From Cryptomeria japonica (taxonomy: Eukaryota; Streptophyta; Pinopsida; Cupressales; Cupressaceae), in NCBI RefSeq assembly GCF_030272615.1, contig NC_081409.1:470450573-470514572 (forward strand): a stretch of DNA of 64,000 nucleotides. Direction: 5' to 3'. Under the pieces are notes generated by a model, which had not been told where the DNA came from, made no database searches, and was given only the letters and a program-made list of their open reading frames with translations. Both the position numbers and the translations under genes were made by a program. Shown in pieces: positions 32,575-45,352 of the stretch; the first letter of the stretch is position 1, and every line of letters begins with the position of its first letter.

Positions 32575-35500
32575 GAAATGTTATCCAAAAGAAAGATTAA
32601 TGAGAAGTGAAGAATGAATAGTGTGATGAAATAAGTTTTCATTAGTGCACTTTTATTATCATTGAGATTTATTATGTGGTAAAAGGATATCTTTGCACCA
32701 AGACATAGAAAAGACCAACACGATGATGTTACCCCTTTGCATTAACAAAAACATTTCAAACAAGGAATAGTCTCATCCATCCTGAAACATGTATGTTAAG
32801 GGTCGAGGTATGTGTGACAATCAAAAGAATAATGATTCATGACCATAGGTTTTCATAGGATCTTTGTCAAATGAACATGTCAACATAGACACTAAAAACA
32901 TAGTAGCCCCAAAACTTCATGAAAACATCTCACAAACAAAAAAAGAAAAATAAGATCATGAACCATCATCACTAATCTAATCACTTGTGGATATCACTAG
33001 GTAGCATAGGAACATGATCGAAGAAAAATTAAATAAAGATAAGACTCGCTTGACCAAACAACTCAACAACCATACTAATCTATTTATCAATGTTGATTGT
33101 TTGTATTATGATCATGGTGTCTAGTTTCAGGAATGAAGTACCCCACCCCATATAAGACTGATCTATCTAGTTTTGAGTAGACCACACCTTGTATAAGGAA
33201 GATAGTAGTTGATAGGATTTATGATGTTTGATTAGACAATTTGATCAATTTTATTGTGAATTAGATTTGATAGTTTGTCTGTTGTTATATGATTTCATTA
33301 AGCTCAATCTTTTTGCATGTTGTCATGTAGGTGTATATTCAAGTGTTTGATTGTGCAAGGAACAATTTATTATGGAGGATTGAATGATGAATATTTTGGG
33401 GTTTTTATGGTTTTTAAAAAAAAAATTCAGGATCATTTTCTAATTTTTTAGGACATTTTTCTGATTTTTAGGGATTTTTTCAAAACATTTTCTGATTTTT
33501 AGAGATTTTTTAGGATATTTTCTAATTTTTAGGAATTTTTTTATTACAAGAAATATGTATTTACTTGCCCCCGATGTCTAGCAAGGCAAGGAGTATTTTG
33601 AACAGATGAAGCAACTAGTGCGATGAAATGTATAGGAGAAAGATGGAGGCAACTTATTATGGAATCAAAGCTTATTTGATTTCCAAGGACCATCTCATGA
33701 TGGGATTACATATTTATCCAAGCTAAGGGATTGGATATGGAAATATAAATTGATGTTATAGGGCATTGAATAGCAATGTAGCCCAAAGAAATGGACATGG
33801 TTAGAGGTTTTTAAAACCATGTTTTGCATTTTTTGCTCCTTAGTTTTGATCAAGATTAAGGATGGAAAAGGATATGGATAGAGATTGGTTATGAATACGC
33901 TAAGATAAAAGGTAGGAATAGATAATGGAAGTAGTGAATGGATAAGATAAGAGATATGGATTAAAGGTTGTGGATAAGGTGAATAAGATAGGATGCATGA
34001 TGCTTATAGAGATCCTTAGCCTTGTCAAGATCAAAGGTTGAAAAGGAAAGATGATGAAGATAGGATCATGGATAATGGAGGATGAAGTAAAATGGAGGAT
34101 GTGATAGGTGGGATAGCATGGGTGAAACTTGCCCCTAAGTGTAGAGGAAAAGAGGATAATGGATAGCACATGATGCATGTTTGCCAATTTTTCATCATGG
34201 TACTTGCCTAGGGTGCTTGTTTGCTAGGTTTTCACCAGTGGACAAATTATTTATCTTTACTATTTTCATTTTTTTCTTTTTTCTTTTTTTTTCTTTTTTT
34301 ATGTCATCCAAGATGCATGTTTGTTAGGTTCCATCAAGGTGACAATTTTTTACTATTTGTATTTTTTTGTATTTTTGACACAATTGATTATGATAGGAGA
34401 TGGAGGAAGTACTTAAGAATCTCATTGTTTGGATGGCACCCTTGAAAGATGTGCTACAATGGAACATGGATATTAGAGGTATGTTTAAAGAAGTTGGTAA
34501 GATGGTAGATAAGAATATCAGATGGATGATTGGATGGAACTAGAGTAATGATTTATACAAAGGATTGGATGGGAGGGATGGAATGAAGAAAAATAGGTAT
34601 TGGATATGAGATGGGGTGTTGCAAGATTTGTGTATAAGTGAATGAAAATGTTGGAAAGATCAACATTGGCACACATATTGAGGGGTGGTAGAGTAATTGA
34701 GGAAAAGTAAATTTTGGATTTTGAGATTTTCATGGAGGAGTGGCTATGGATTTTGGGACATCAAGACGTAAAATGGATAAAGGAGTTGATAGAGGAATAG
34801 GTTTGAAAGCTAGGAGATGTTTAGATGGAGGAATAAATGAAGCCTTTGGTATAACAAATTTGCATGCTAATTTTGATTTTTCTTTGGGATGCAATGCTTT
34901 TATTGGAATCCACATTGACAAATTTTTCTTTATTTTGTGTTTCTTTGGAATGCTTTGCTTCTATGAGAAGTTTAGGAACCCACATGGTTTTTTCTTTTTT
35001 TCTTTTTTTCTTAATGGGACTTTGCATCCCTTTGAATTTTTATATTTTTCTTTTGGATCACATATTTCTTTATTTTTACATGTCTTTTAGATAGGACATG
35101 TTGATCCTTGACTATATGTAGATTTTTGGACTTATAGATTATATGCTTGGCATCCAAATTACTTTCAAGGGGAATAGAATTCATTTATGGATAGGAATGA
35201 TATGCAGGTCTTTTTGATGGGTTGAGGGAGGAAGATTGTTGGATGGTTCTCAAAGATGTGTGCCTTTGTTGATCTTAATTTATTGTAGGGTAAGTGGATT
35301 ATGAGCTATAAGTGCTATGGATAGTGGATGGAGGTATATAAGGACCTAAGATGGATGGAAGGGATGAAGAGGGATGTGTATGTTTGGATTTAGATGGAGG
35401 GATGTAGCATTTAGCAGGGATACCAATGTCTTGAGAGTGAGGTATGTAGCCAAGTCCATGACAATCAAGATTTGCTTTGATATGAAGGGGTTCTAGTATA

Positions 35501-37671
35501 CCTTGTTCATGTAGGCCTAACTCTTTTCCTTGATAATGCATGCTTTGAAAACTGTTTTACCAATGGGATACTTATTATTTTTGAAATAAGACGTTAATCC
35601 ATTTTGAGGGGATATGGTATGGAAGAAATGATAGGCTTATAGAATAAACCAAATTGGATGAAAGTGTAGGAACCCATTTGATATGTAAGGGGTTCATGAA
35701 CAACTTGGATAGAGGCAATGGGATATTGTGGAATAGTATGGTTACGAGGGGGATTAGAAGGGATGATGGGATATTTAGGTGGATTGGGATCATAAGGTAG
35801 ATTAGGAGGAATATTGGGATCCTCAAGTGGATATGGAGTATTATGACATGGATATTAAGGGATAATTTGATCTTGACTTGGAAGGGGATCACTAGATTCT
35901 ATTTTAAGGGTGCTTTGCTCTTGATCTTGAATGGGATAATTGGATTGGATAGAATGGGTAATGTAATCTTGTGGTGGACTGGGATCATGACAAGGATCCA
36001 GAAGGATCATAGGACCATCTGGGGAGATAAGATCTTGAATTGTATATGGACATGAATGGACACTTTGATATTGACAAGGAGGATGGCAATTTGATTACAT
36101 TTTAAGAGTATTTTTTTCTTCAATTTCAATGAGATCATTTGATGGGATGTTAGAGATGTATTGATCTTTCTCAATGAGTGTATTATGAATGGGATTTGAA
36201 AATATTCTTTTCTCTTGAGATGGCAGGGGAACATCATTGATGGAATGACAAGGGATGGTGGGATCATCAAAGGAAATGAGATCTTGGTAAATGTTTGATG
36301 CAATGGGAAAGCTTTGGGATCTTGATCTTGATCTATTTCAGGACCTATTTCTTTATTCTCTAGATTATCCTCTTGACATGGGGTAGGATTTTTATTATGG
36401 GGGATTCTTGGATGGAGTCCATATATTGGCATAAGGGAAATAGATTTTGAATTGGAATCTTTGGAGTGGGATTTATCATAAAAGGGGTGAATGGTGGCAT
36501 TGGATCTAGGATATGTGAATTGTAGAAGGGGCTTGTATCAAGAAAGGGATTAGCTTGGATTTATATTGTGGATATCCCTTGGGGGTAAATATAAAAGTTC
36601 ATTAGATGCATCATTTTATGGAGATGGTATTTGTAAAGCTCTAGGGAATGAAGGAATGGTGGGAGAGATGGTGGTGACTTGAGGGCCAGTTTCTTCATGG
36701 GAGGTAGATATGTCATTGGCTAGATTGTTTTGAAATGAGCCATTGCTAGGAATATTTTAATAATGCTTGGAAAACATGTCTTCAAAAAGCTCTGTGAGAA
36801 GGTTTAGTATGTGATTACTCTTTAGAGGAGCATATAAATGGTTTTGAGGATTTGACATGGTTGGGTTTTGATTTTAGATTTGGTTTTAGTTGAAAAGGAT
36901 TTGGTTTTGGTTTAGAGTTTGGCTAAATGGATTTGGATGTGAGATTTGGTTGAATGTGTTTGATTTTCAATTTGGTTGAATTGGTTTGACATTTTTTCTT
37001 GTGACATTTGATGTAAAATGTTGGATTTCTAGTTGAAGGGATTTGTGAATTGAAAGCTTTGGGGTGATGTGGAAATTTTGGCTCTGCTAAGTTGGATGTT
37101 CATCATTTGTTATTTCAAGGTTTCTATTCTTGGGCCAACATTTATATGGATGATGGTGGATGGGGATAATGTTTGTTGGGTAATGGTAAGTTTGATTCAA
37201 ATTGGGTTGATATGTTTGATCATTTGAAGGGATATATTCTTCTCCTTCCCTACAAAATGTGTAATGCCATGTTCTATGATTTTTGGACAAAGATTATGAT
37301 ACTTTGGATGTGACCTTAATAATTGGTTTTGACTGATTGTCTCACTTGTTTTTGAATTTTGCAGATTTTTTTCTTTGGTTTTTCAAAGTTTTTTGAAATG
37401 CTTCAAAAAACACCTATGATAATGCACCTATATTACATTATTTTTTATTTTTTGGGGAATTTTTGAGATGAGAATGCAACAAAGACAATACAATTGTAAT
37501 TTTTTGAGACTTTGCAACCCTAATATTGAAAAAAATCAACTAAGGCTGACAAATGCAATCCTATGTTTTTATGGTTTTTGAAAATGATTGAAATCAAAAT
37601 CTATAAGGTCAAAAGACAAAGTGACCAAAAGAGAACCTAGAACTCACAAGGGTGAAGATGATGGATGAAAT
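31531..37671 (-). mobile_element. Possible decayed minus-strand gag-type LTR element H (partial)
   Basis: At 32191-32212 the + strand reads TACA then TTTTGCCCCTCTTTGA. On the minus strand this is a purine tract AAAGAGGGGCAAAA followed by TGTAGAAAC, the same border style as element D. A candidate LTR lies at about 31531-32194. To the right, minus-strand frames in 34730-37290 are proline-rich and broken (for example NIPPNLPYDPNPPKYP near 35700), like the tail of the D ORF. No second LTR is found; element E inserted at 37671. Low-confidence inference. Confidence 0.35.
32539..32573. repeat. (GATT)n microsatellite
   Basis: About eight GATT units in an AT-rich stretch. Confidence 0.85.
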
Positions 37672-39652
37672 CATTGGCCTTGTGTTTTCATTGATGTCGA
37701 TTGATATAGCATGACTCATGCGGGAGATTGAAGTGTATTGGTGACATTGATGTCTGCCAAGTATTGCAGGTCACCGGTATACAATTTAGTGTTGACTTGT
37801 GTTGACGACAAGTATTGAAGATTGGTATGGTATGATGACTGGTAAATTAATGTGTTGGCATTAAGATGTTGTCAACCGGTAAGCATGTGTCTGGAAAGTT
37901 AGTAGGGTGAACTAATGGCAAAGTGCAAAACTAGTATGCAGGGGGATGTGAAACTCCAGGACTCCCATCCGAAGACTAGGTCATTCAAGGATGGTGACAT
38001 GACCGACAGAGTTTGGACTACTTCAAGTTAGTAAAGTAGACAAAGGGGATGTCTACCAGATTATGTGTAGGAGATGTAGCTTCTCACACAAGGAGGTCAT
38101 ATTAGTGCAACACTGGAAGTTGAAAAGCACAATATGTTGATAATTGATTCTCTTCTATCATTGGCCCATAGATGACAAGGATCCACTCCCACTGGTAAGT
38201 GGATCTTATCTCCTATTATGCAAAGTATGCATCTTAGTTCTCAAGATAAGATAGAAGTAGAAGGCGGGTGAATGAAGGCTCACACCAGATCTATCGGTGA
38301 ATCAAAGGGATGCCTCAAGTGCATGAAATCGGGTATATGAACTGGACTGACATAGAAGGCATGATATGCCACCAGGATAGAAAAGGAAGAGTAAAGAAGT
38401 GATGGGTTTGTCACCTTGACAAACTCACTAAGATAATGTCTGGTTTGATGATGAAGGGGGCAAAGTGGAGCAATTGTATATAGAGAGTGCAATTGGTATG
38501 CAAATGCCTTAGATGGTATCAGTCGAAGGTTGATGACATGGTGTGATTGGGATGGCTACCGGTGAGCATGAGAACTAGTAAGGAAGCAAAGAGGTTAAGT
38601 GATGTGCTCCTTCATAATGAGAATGAGCATGCTATGGATAGACATGTCTAGTAACCGATTAAGGTGTTTCATCGACTAATCAGCAAAGTGCAAACATGAA
38701 GGGTAACTGGTAAAGTGTGACATACTGGCAGGGTCAGACAACTGACAGAAAAGAAGGATTGGTTGAGTTTTTGGTTGGTGATCATGTCTGAATTGACATA
38801 GAGGTCCAAACTAAGGTGTATGTCAACAAAGGTGCAATGTGGAGTCAAGGTGGTGGACATGCATGCAGCGGTAGATGGAGTGTGCACCAACGAGGTTGTT
38901 GTAGAGCTAGTCAAAATTAATTATAGACCCCATAAATCATGGGATGTGTTGCAGATGCATTACAGAAGTGTGTGGCGCGACCAAGGTCAAATAGAGGTGA
39001 TCGATGGGATGCATCGATCGATGCAGACCATCCAGGTGCAGAATAAGGTTAATGGTGCAATCTGCAAAACCATTTATGGTGATTGATCTTGTGTCTTGCT
39101 GACTAACCATCTATGTTTGCTAAGTTTAGCAAACGTGCCTTGGAAGGAATAAAATATGGTAGGTAATGCTTGATTGATTGCAGGATACGTATCTTCATGC
39201 AAAAAAAGATCAAATCAGATCTGATCTGCTTCGCAATCAGTGGAAGAAACCCTAATGGCACCAAGCTCAAACTCACGTCTTGGCAGGAAAATCTAGCTAT
39301 ATGTATGTGAGCCAAAGATATTGTTTGTGTTGCTGAAGGAGAGAGTGTTTTTGCTGAAAAAGAGAGAAAATTAGTCAAGTGCTCATCGAGATTCAGAGGA
39401 GATATTGAATGGAGAGTTCAACTGGTAAGAGCGAGGCAATCGATAGTCGTCCATTGAGTTTGATAGAGGAGGTAACTGGTGGTGACCAAACTAGCAGTGA
39501 TATTTGCAGAAGAGTGAAGTGTAGGCAAGCAAAGAATTGGTAGAAGATAGTTCTTGTGGAGAGCACCAAAGTATTTGAGAGAAGAGGCAACCAATAGAGA
39601 GAACCGGTAGAGAAGGAAAAGAGGTTGAACCAATAAGGTTGTAGTAGGAGAT

Positions 39653-40790
39653 TGTTAAATAGTTCAAATAACTCGAAAACAACTGAGAGAGGGGTGAATC
39701 AGTTGTCACAGATTACCGGAACCATTAGCAATTAAAACTTTATTATTGAAACCCAAAACATTAATACCAGAATAGAAGTTAAACCAATTAAGCATAAACA
39801 ATAATCATAGAATAATTAAAATTCACATGACACCGAGATTTATACATGGAAAACCCGATAAAGGGAAAAACCATGGTGGGAAGCCTACCCACAGTCAGAT
39901 AATACTTCTATAGTAAGTATGTGAATTACAATTGAGAGGCCTGCACTTGCAAGAAGGCCAACAGCCTAGAGCACACTGCTCATCACAAAAGGAGCCTCAC
40001 TAACTACATATAAATCCAAACTATAATCTAAAGAAGTAAAAGATAGCATCTCATATGCCTGAGTATAGTTCTGGTTAAGCTCAATATCAGAGGACTAAAT
40101 CCTCTTACATAAACCCAATTCGATCTCCAATGATCAACCAAATCCTCTGCCTAAATGATATTGCATTATTCACACATTACATCTCTTTCCCATAACCATG
40201 ATCTCTACCATATATGATCTACAGTGAGATCTTACCTCTATATATACAAACCTTCAACCATAAACAATTAGGTCGACCACCAGATAATAAACCAAATACA
40301 TAATTACAAAAAATGTCGGCCTTAGACCAAACAAATAATATCCAAAACATAACCTATATCAATCGAGACCTAGTATAGGTCCACACGCTAAAGCAATTCT
40401 CTCCATCCACCAAGTCTCGAACATGATCACCATCAGCATCCTAAAACTCCACTAGAGATTGCACCAATACTACTTATGCAATTCATCAAAGATCTCCATC
40501 AAAAACTCTGCCAGTGAAACCCTCGCTGGAACTAGAAGCCAAGCTTCTAAGCAAATAAGATACCATCTGATCACCAAATGGAAACCAAATTATTAAATAT
40601 GAACATGAGTATCATGAATAAGCTAATTCCATAACCAAACTATATCAGATCATGCCGGATCCAAACCAATCAAAAACCACTCAACCTATAGGGACCAGAA
40701 GGGTGTCGGTAAAGCATCCAAACAGCTAGTGTTGGCATCAATGACAAAACATCAATGCAACACATAATCAATTTCTCCAAATGGACAACA
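39653..40790 (-). repeat. Left LTR of element F (3' LTR in its own orientation)
   Basis: It runs TGTTAAAT to GGACAACA on the + strand. Its right third matches 44370-44785. Confidence 0.8.
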
Positions 40791-40810
40791 ATCTCCCCCT
40801 TTGGCATTGA
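40791..40810 (-). other. Polypurine tract of element F
   Basis: The minus strand reads TGCCAAAGGGGGAGAT, then LTR start TGTTG. A second TGATGTCAAAGGGGGAG copy lies at about 41036-41055, some 250 bp inside. Confidence 0.82.
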
Positions 40811-41169
40811 TGGCAACACTAGATGTGAAAAACATCTAAAAACCAATAAATGCCAAACAAGTCTCCCCAATGGAAGACAGCCAACAATCTCCCACTCAAA
40901 GATATAGCAGTGAAATTTTGAATCATAGACCAAACTCCCCCTATGAATGATATCTTTGTAAAGATCTAGATTATACATGTATCTCTCCCCCTGATGTATA
41001 CAACTCCTTAAGTTTTTCTTTTTCGCATCAATATCTCTCCCCCTTTGACATCAATGCTAGAAATCTGACAAAAATATTAAAGAAAAAATATAAACCACTA
41101 AAACTCAAAGCTAACTACTCCCGCTAAGCAGTAGCATCCCCACATTACTGTCAGAATAAAAAGTATCTC

Positions 41170-44100
41170 TAATAGTGTACATCGAACTGATGCCAAACCG
41201 CATCAATCCAGTCTCTACTGGAAGGGCAAAAACTCCCAATCTGTCTCTCAGGTACTCAAACAATTCCTTAGGCAAAGGTTTAGTGAAGATATCTGCAATC
41301 TATTCTTTAGTGTTCACATAAACCAGACTAACTTCATTCTCTTCCACTTTTTCTTTCAAAAAAATGTACTTGATAGATGTGATTTGTCTTAGAATGAAAT
41401 ACCGGATTCTTTGATATATCAATAGCAACAGAGTTATCACAGTGAATAACTATCGGTGCATTACAATCCATCTTTATATCCTTCAACATTTGCTTCATCT
41501 ATAAAACTTGTGTATAGTTAGTAGCAGTAGCAACATACTTAGCTTCGGCAGTAGATAAAGAAGTACATGATTGTTTATTGCTGATCCATGAAACCAACTT
41601 CTTTCCAAGAAAGAAAGCTCCACCGGAAGTACTTTTCTGGTCATCAACATCTCCAGCCCAATCAGCATTTTTATATGTACATAAAGTAAATTTATCATCC
41701 TTAGGGTACCACAAACCATATTCTAATATACCTTTCAAGTATCTAAAAATCCTTTTCACCGCACTCTCATAATTTTCTCTAGGATCACTCTAAAATCTTG
41801 AAACAATACAAACAACATTCATTATGTCAGGCCTAGTCTGAGTCAAATAAAGCAAACCTCCAATCATAGATTTGTATCTTGTAGGATTTACCAGTGCAGA
41901 AACATCTTTTCTTGTCAATTTCTCACTTGTAACCATAGGAGTACTTACCGGTTTAGAATCTCCCATACCAAATTTCTTCAACAATTCCTTAGCATACTTA
42001 GTTTGACAGATAAAAATACCTTTGTCAGTTTGAGTAATTTGCAAACCTAAGAAAAAGTTTATCTCTCCAATCATATACATCTCAACTTTTTCTCCATATA
42101 TTTAGAAAACTCTATGCATAACTTATCTTCACCTCCAAAAATAATTCCATCAACAAATACTTCAATAATCAGTATATCATGATCAATGATTTTATAATAT
42201 AAATTACTATCAACACTACCCTTAGTAAAACCAAGATTCAAAATATATGTATCCAACCTTGCATACCAAGCTCTAGGTGTTTTTTTAAATCCTTATAAAG
42301 CTTTCCATAACCTGCAAACCATGTTTGTATCATCTGATAGTGAAAACCATCAGGTTGCTCAATATAAACTTCCTCATCAAGATCCCCATTCAAAGATGCA
42401 CACTTAACATCCATCTGATAAACCTTGTAGTTTGTATAAGCAGCATAGGCAAGAAATAATCTTACAGCTTCAATCCTAGCTACAGGTGAAAAATTTTCTC
42501 CATAATCAATTCCTTCCTTATGAGAATATCCTTTACAAACCAATCTAGCCTTATTCCTTATAACTTGACCATCCTCATTCAAATTATTTTTAAAAACCCA
42601 TTTAGTTCCCATAACATTTTTATTTTTAGGCCGGGGAACAAAAGTCCATGTGTTATTTTTCTCATTCTGATCTAATTCTTCTTCCATAGCTTTCAACCAA
42701 TATTCATCTTTACATGTCTCAATTATAGATACCAATTCAACTTGTGAAATTAAACATACCTCATTAGTTGTTAGTCTTCTTGTTATTACTCCATTCTTCT
42801 TATCCCCAATGATCTAATCTTCTGAATGATTCAATCTCACATCTCTAGGAGTCCTTTGACTCTCTATTCCTCTTGCCTGATCTTCAGTTACTATAGAATT
42901 TTTTCTGATACTGCCGGAGTAACTGGTTCAACACTTTGTTCTGGTAAAGGTGCTACTGGTTGAGATATAATCATTTCCACTGCCAGTTCCTTCTCATAAA
43001 TTTTGATTTGACTTTTGTTCAGCTCATCTACTTTGCCATTAGCACTCTCCACAATTCTCTGCAATCTCTTGTTGTAACATCTATATGCCTTGATTTCATT
43101 AGAATAACCAAGAAATATTCCATCATCACATCTAGGATCAAATTTTCCAATGATATCATCTCTCCTGATATAACATTTACTACCAAAGATTTTGCAATAC
43201 TTAACTTTAGGTGTATTGCCAAACCATAATTCATAAGGTATCTTACTAGTTTCTCCTTTGATATGTACTTTGTTGAATGTATAAACCATTATTCTCATTG
43301 CTTCTCTCCAGTAGATATGAGGTAGACTAGCTTCCATCATCATTGTTTTAGAAGCATCCAAGATAGTTATATTCTTCCTTTCCACAACTCCATTCTTCTA
43401 AGGTATCTAGGGAGCAAAAAAATCTCTCCTTATACCATGCTTCTCATAAAAATTATTAAACTCACCGGATGTGAATTCTCCACCATGATCTGACCTCAAA
43501 CATTTAATCTTCAATCCTATCTTAGTTTCCACTTTATCCTTAAAGATTTTAAACTTTTCAAATTCCTTGGATTTTTCTTCTAGAAAAGTAACCCACATCA
43601 TTCTATAATAATCATCAATGATTAGCATGAAATATCTATCACCTTGGAAACTTTCAACTCTAACAGGGCCACACAAATTAGTATGAATAAGATCAAGAAA
43701 ATCATTAGATTTATCTTGTATACTCCTAAAAGAAGTTCTGACATGTTTACCCATTTCACATTCTTTACATACAAGACTATAGGGCTTCATAATCTTGAAT
43801 ATATCCCTAACTACCTTAGTTGAATTGATCTTTACAATGCAATCAAAATTCACATGACACGGCCTTTTATGCCATAGCCAACTCTCATCAATGTGTGTAA
43901 TCAAACATGTCTTCTCACCAGAGTTCAAATAAAATATATTACCTTTTGTCTCTGTACCGGTTGCAATCTCCAAACTAGATCTGTTAATGATTTATAATTT
44001 TCCATCCTTGAACTGTAATTGAAATCCCTTATCCACCAATTGTCCTACACTTAAAAGATTATGCCTTAAACCTTCAGAATAATAAACATTCTCAGTATTA

Positions 44101-44331
44101 TTCTTACCATTCAATGATATAGTTCATTTTCCTTTGATCATTCATGCTTTGTCATCTCCAAATCTAACCAGACCGCCATCAAATTCTTGCAAAGATAGAA
44201 ACTTCCCTTTATCTCTAGTCATATGATGTGAACAACCACTGTCAATTACCCATTCATCCTTGTCTTCAATTTTAGCAGCAAGTGCCTTCTCTTCAGGTAC
44301 ATTGCCTTGGCAAGGAGATTTGGGAGATCAC
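41170..44331 (-). pseudogene. Copia pol of element F: protease, integrase, RT, RNase H (decayed)
   Basis: Minus-strand frames give, in order: protease WVIDSGCSHHM (about 44250); GAG-pre-integrase with LWHKRP and CKECEMGK (about 43870-43740); integrase core with LIHTNLCGP, IIDDYYRMM and SDHGGEF (about 43700-43480), then ERKN; RT with [28 protein letters not shown] and FVDGIIFGG (42735-42090); and RNase H with ADWAGD, KSTSGGAFFLG and LSTAEAKY (41700-41540), ending with DIFTKPLPKELFEYLR near 41230. The RT motif FVDG replaces the catalytic YVDD, and many stops and frameshifts occur, so it is inactive. Known order PR-INT-RT-RH identifies Ty1/Copia. Confidence 0.9.
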
Positions 44332-44369
44332 TCAGAATGGTGTCACACCTTATAATCTAGTATTTGGCA

Positions 44370-44785
44370 ATCGGAACCCAGTATAGGTCCACAGGCTAAA
44401 GAAATGATCTCCATCTGCCAAGTCTCGAACATGATCAACATTTAGCATATTGAAACTCCACTAGAGGCTGCACCAACACCACTTATGCAATTCGTCAAAG
44501 ATCTCCATCAAAATCTTTGTCAATGAAACTGGAACTGGAACCGGAAGCCAAGCTTCTAAGCAAACGAGATAGCATTTGATCACTAGACCAAAACCAACTT
44601 TTTGAATATGAACATGAGTATCATGAATAATCCAATTCCATAACCAAACTATACCAGATCATGTCGGATCCAAACCAACCAAAAACTACTCAACCTACCG
44701 GGACCAAAAGGGTGCCGGTAAAGTATCGAAACAGCTAGTCTTGGAATCAATGACAAAACATCATCAATTCCTCCAAATGGCCAAT
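44370..44785 (-). repeat. Right LTR remnant of element F
   Basis: It matches the right third of the left LTR (about 40368-40790), for example AGTATAGGTCCACA and AGTCTCGAACATGATCA. It ends CCAATA, where the expected TG start (minus strand) is mutated to TA. Confidence 0.78.
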
Positions 44786-45281
44786 AGAGATAAGGTTGCA
44801 GTAGTGAGAGGGTAAGGTAGAGAACCAACAGTGAACTGGACAAGGGATCCAGTAGTTGAGATTTGCAGAAGAGTTATAAAATCTATTTGTAACAAGGCTA
44901 TTAACTTGTAAATGATTATGTTTTGTAATCACTAAGTTGGAGCTTGGTGCAGGGGTTGTAGCTCCTTGGGTTGGTGTTCTAAAATCAGGGGTTGTAGCTC
45001 CTTGGGCTAGAAGATCTAACTCATTGTGAGGCTAGATTGGAGAAGTATTCTCTAGCAGCATTTCTCACCAAGGTTTTTCCCATCTTGGGTTTTCCTTGTA
45101 TATGCTGGTGTTATGTGATGTCCCTTTTGTGTGAATTCATTTGTGATTAGTCTCCCCACTAATCGGTAAGCCTATATTGAGTTAGATCTAATAAATAGTA
45201 TACACACATAGGATAGTTAAAGGGAAAAGATTGAGAACTGTTGATTCACCCCTCTCTCAATGGTGCATTGTGTCTAACAAT

Positions 45282-45294
45282 TGGTATCAGAGCC
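45282..45294 (+). other. Primer-binding site of element E
   Basis: TGGTATCAGAGCC, 2 bases after the 5' LTR, matches the initiator tRNA-Met PBS. Confidence 0.88.
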
Positions 45295-45352
45295 TAGGTT
45301 CCTAGTTAGATGAGCATTCTCCAGCTTGGGTAGATTGTGGATTAAGGATACA

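Larger units (their letters stand above)
39653..44785 (-). mobile_element. Copia element F, minus strand, gag and part of 5' LTR deleted
   Basis: The target duplication GAGAT (39648-39652 and 44786-44790) shows insertion into the 5' LTR of E. Left LTR 39653-40790 is whole (1,138 bp); only about 416 bp of the right LTR remains (about 44370-44785). Between them is a minus-strand Copia pol. The deletion removed most of the 5' LTR, the PBS and gag, ending just before the protease. Confidence 0.85.
37672..45279 (+). repeat. 5' LTR of element E, split by element F
   Basis: 37672-39647 and 44786-45279 match the 3' LTR 48315-50513 in order. Its start is CATTGG where TGTTGG is expected. It ends GTCTAACA before the PBS. 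A 16-bp perfect palindrome at 39009-39024 is kept in the 3' copy. Near 44950-45010 the phrase GGGGTTGTAGCTCCTTGGG is duplicated. Confidence 0.82.

Noticed and set aside
34221-35094. Phenylalanine-rich + strand frames around 34.2-35.1 kb
   Set aside because: They read T-rich tracts (TTTTTCTTTTTT) and overlap broken minus-strand frames; composition alone explains them.
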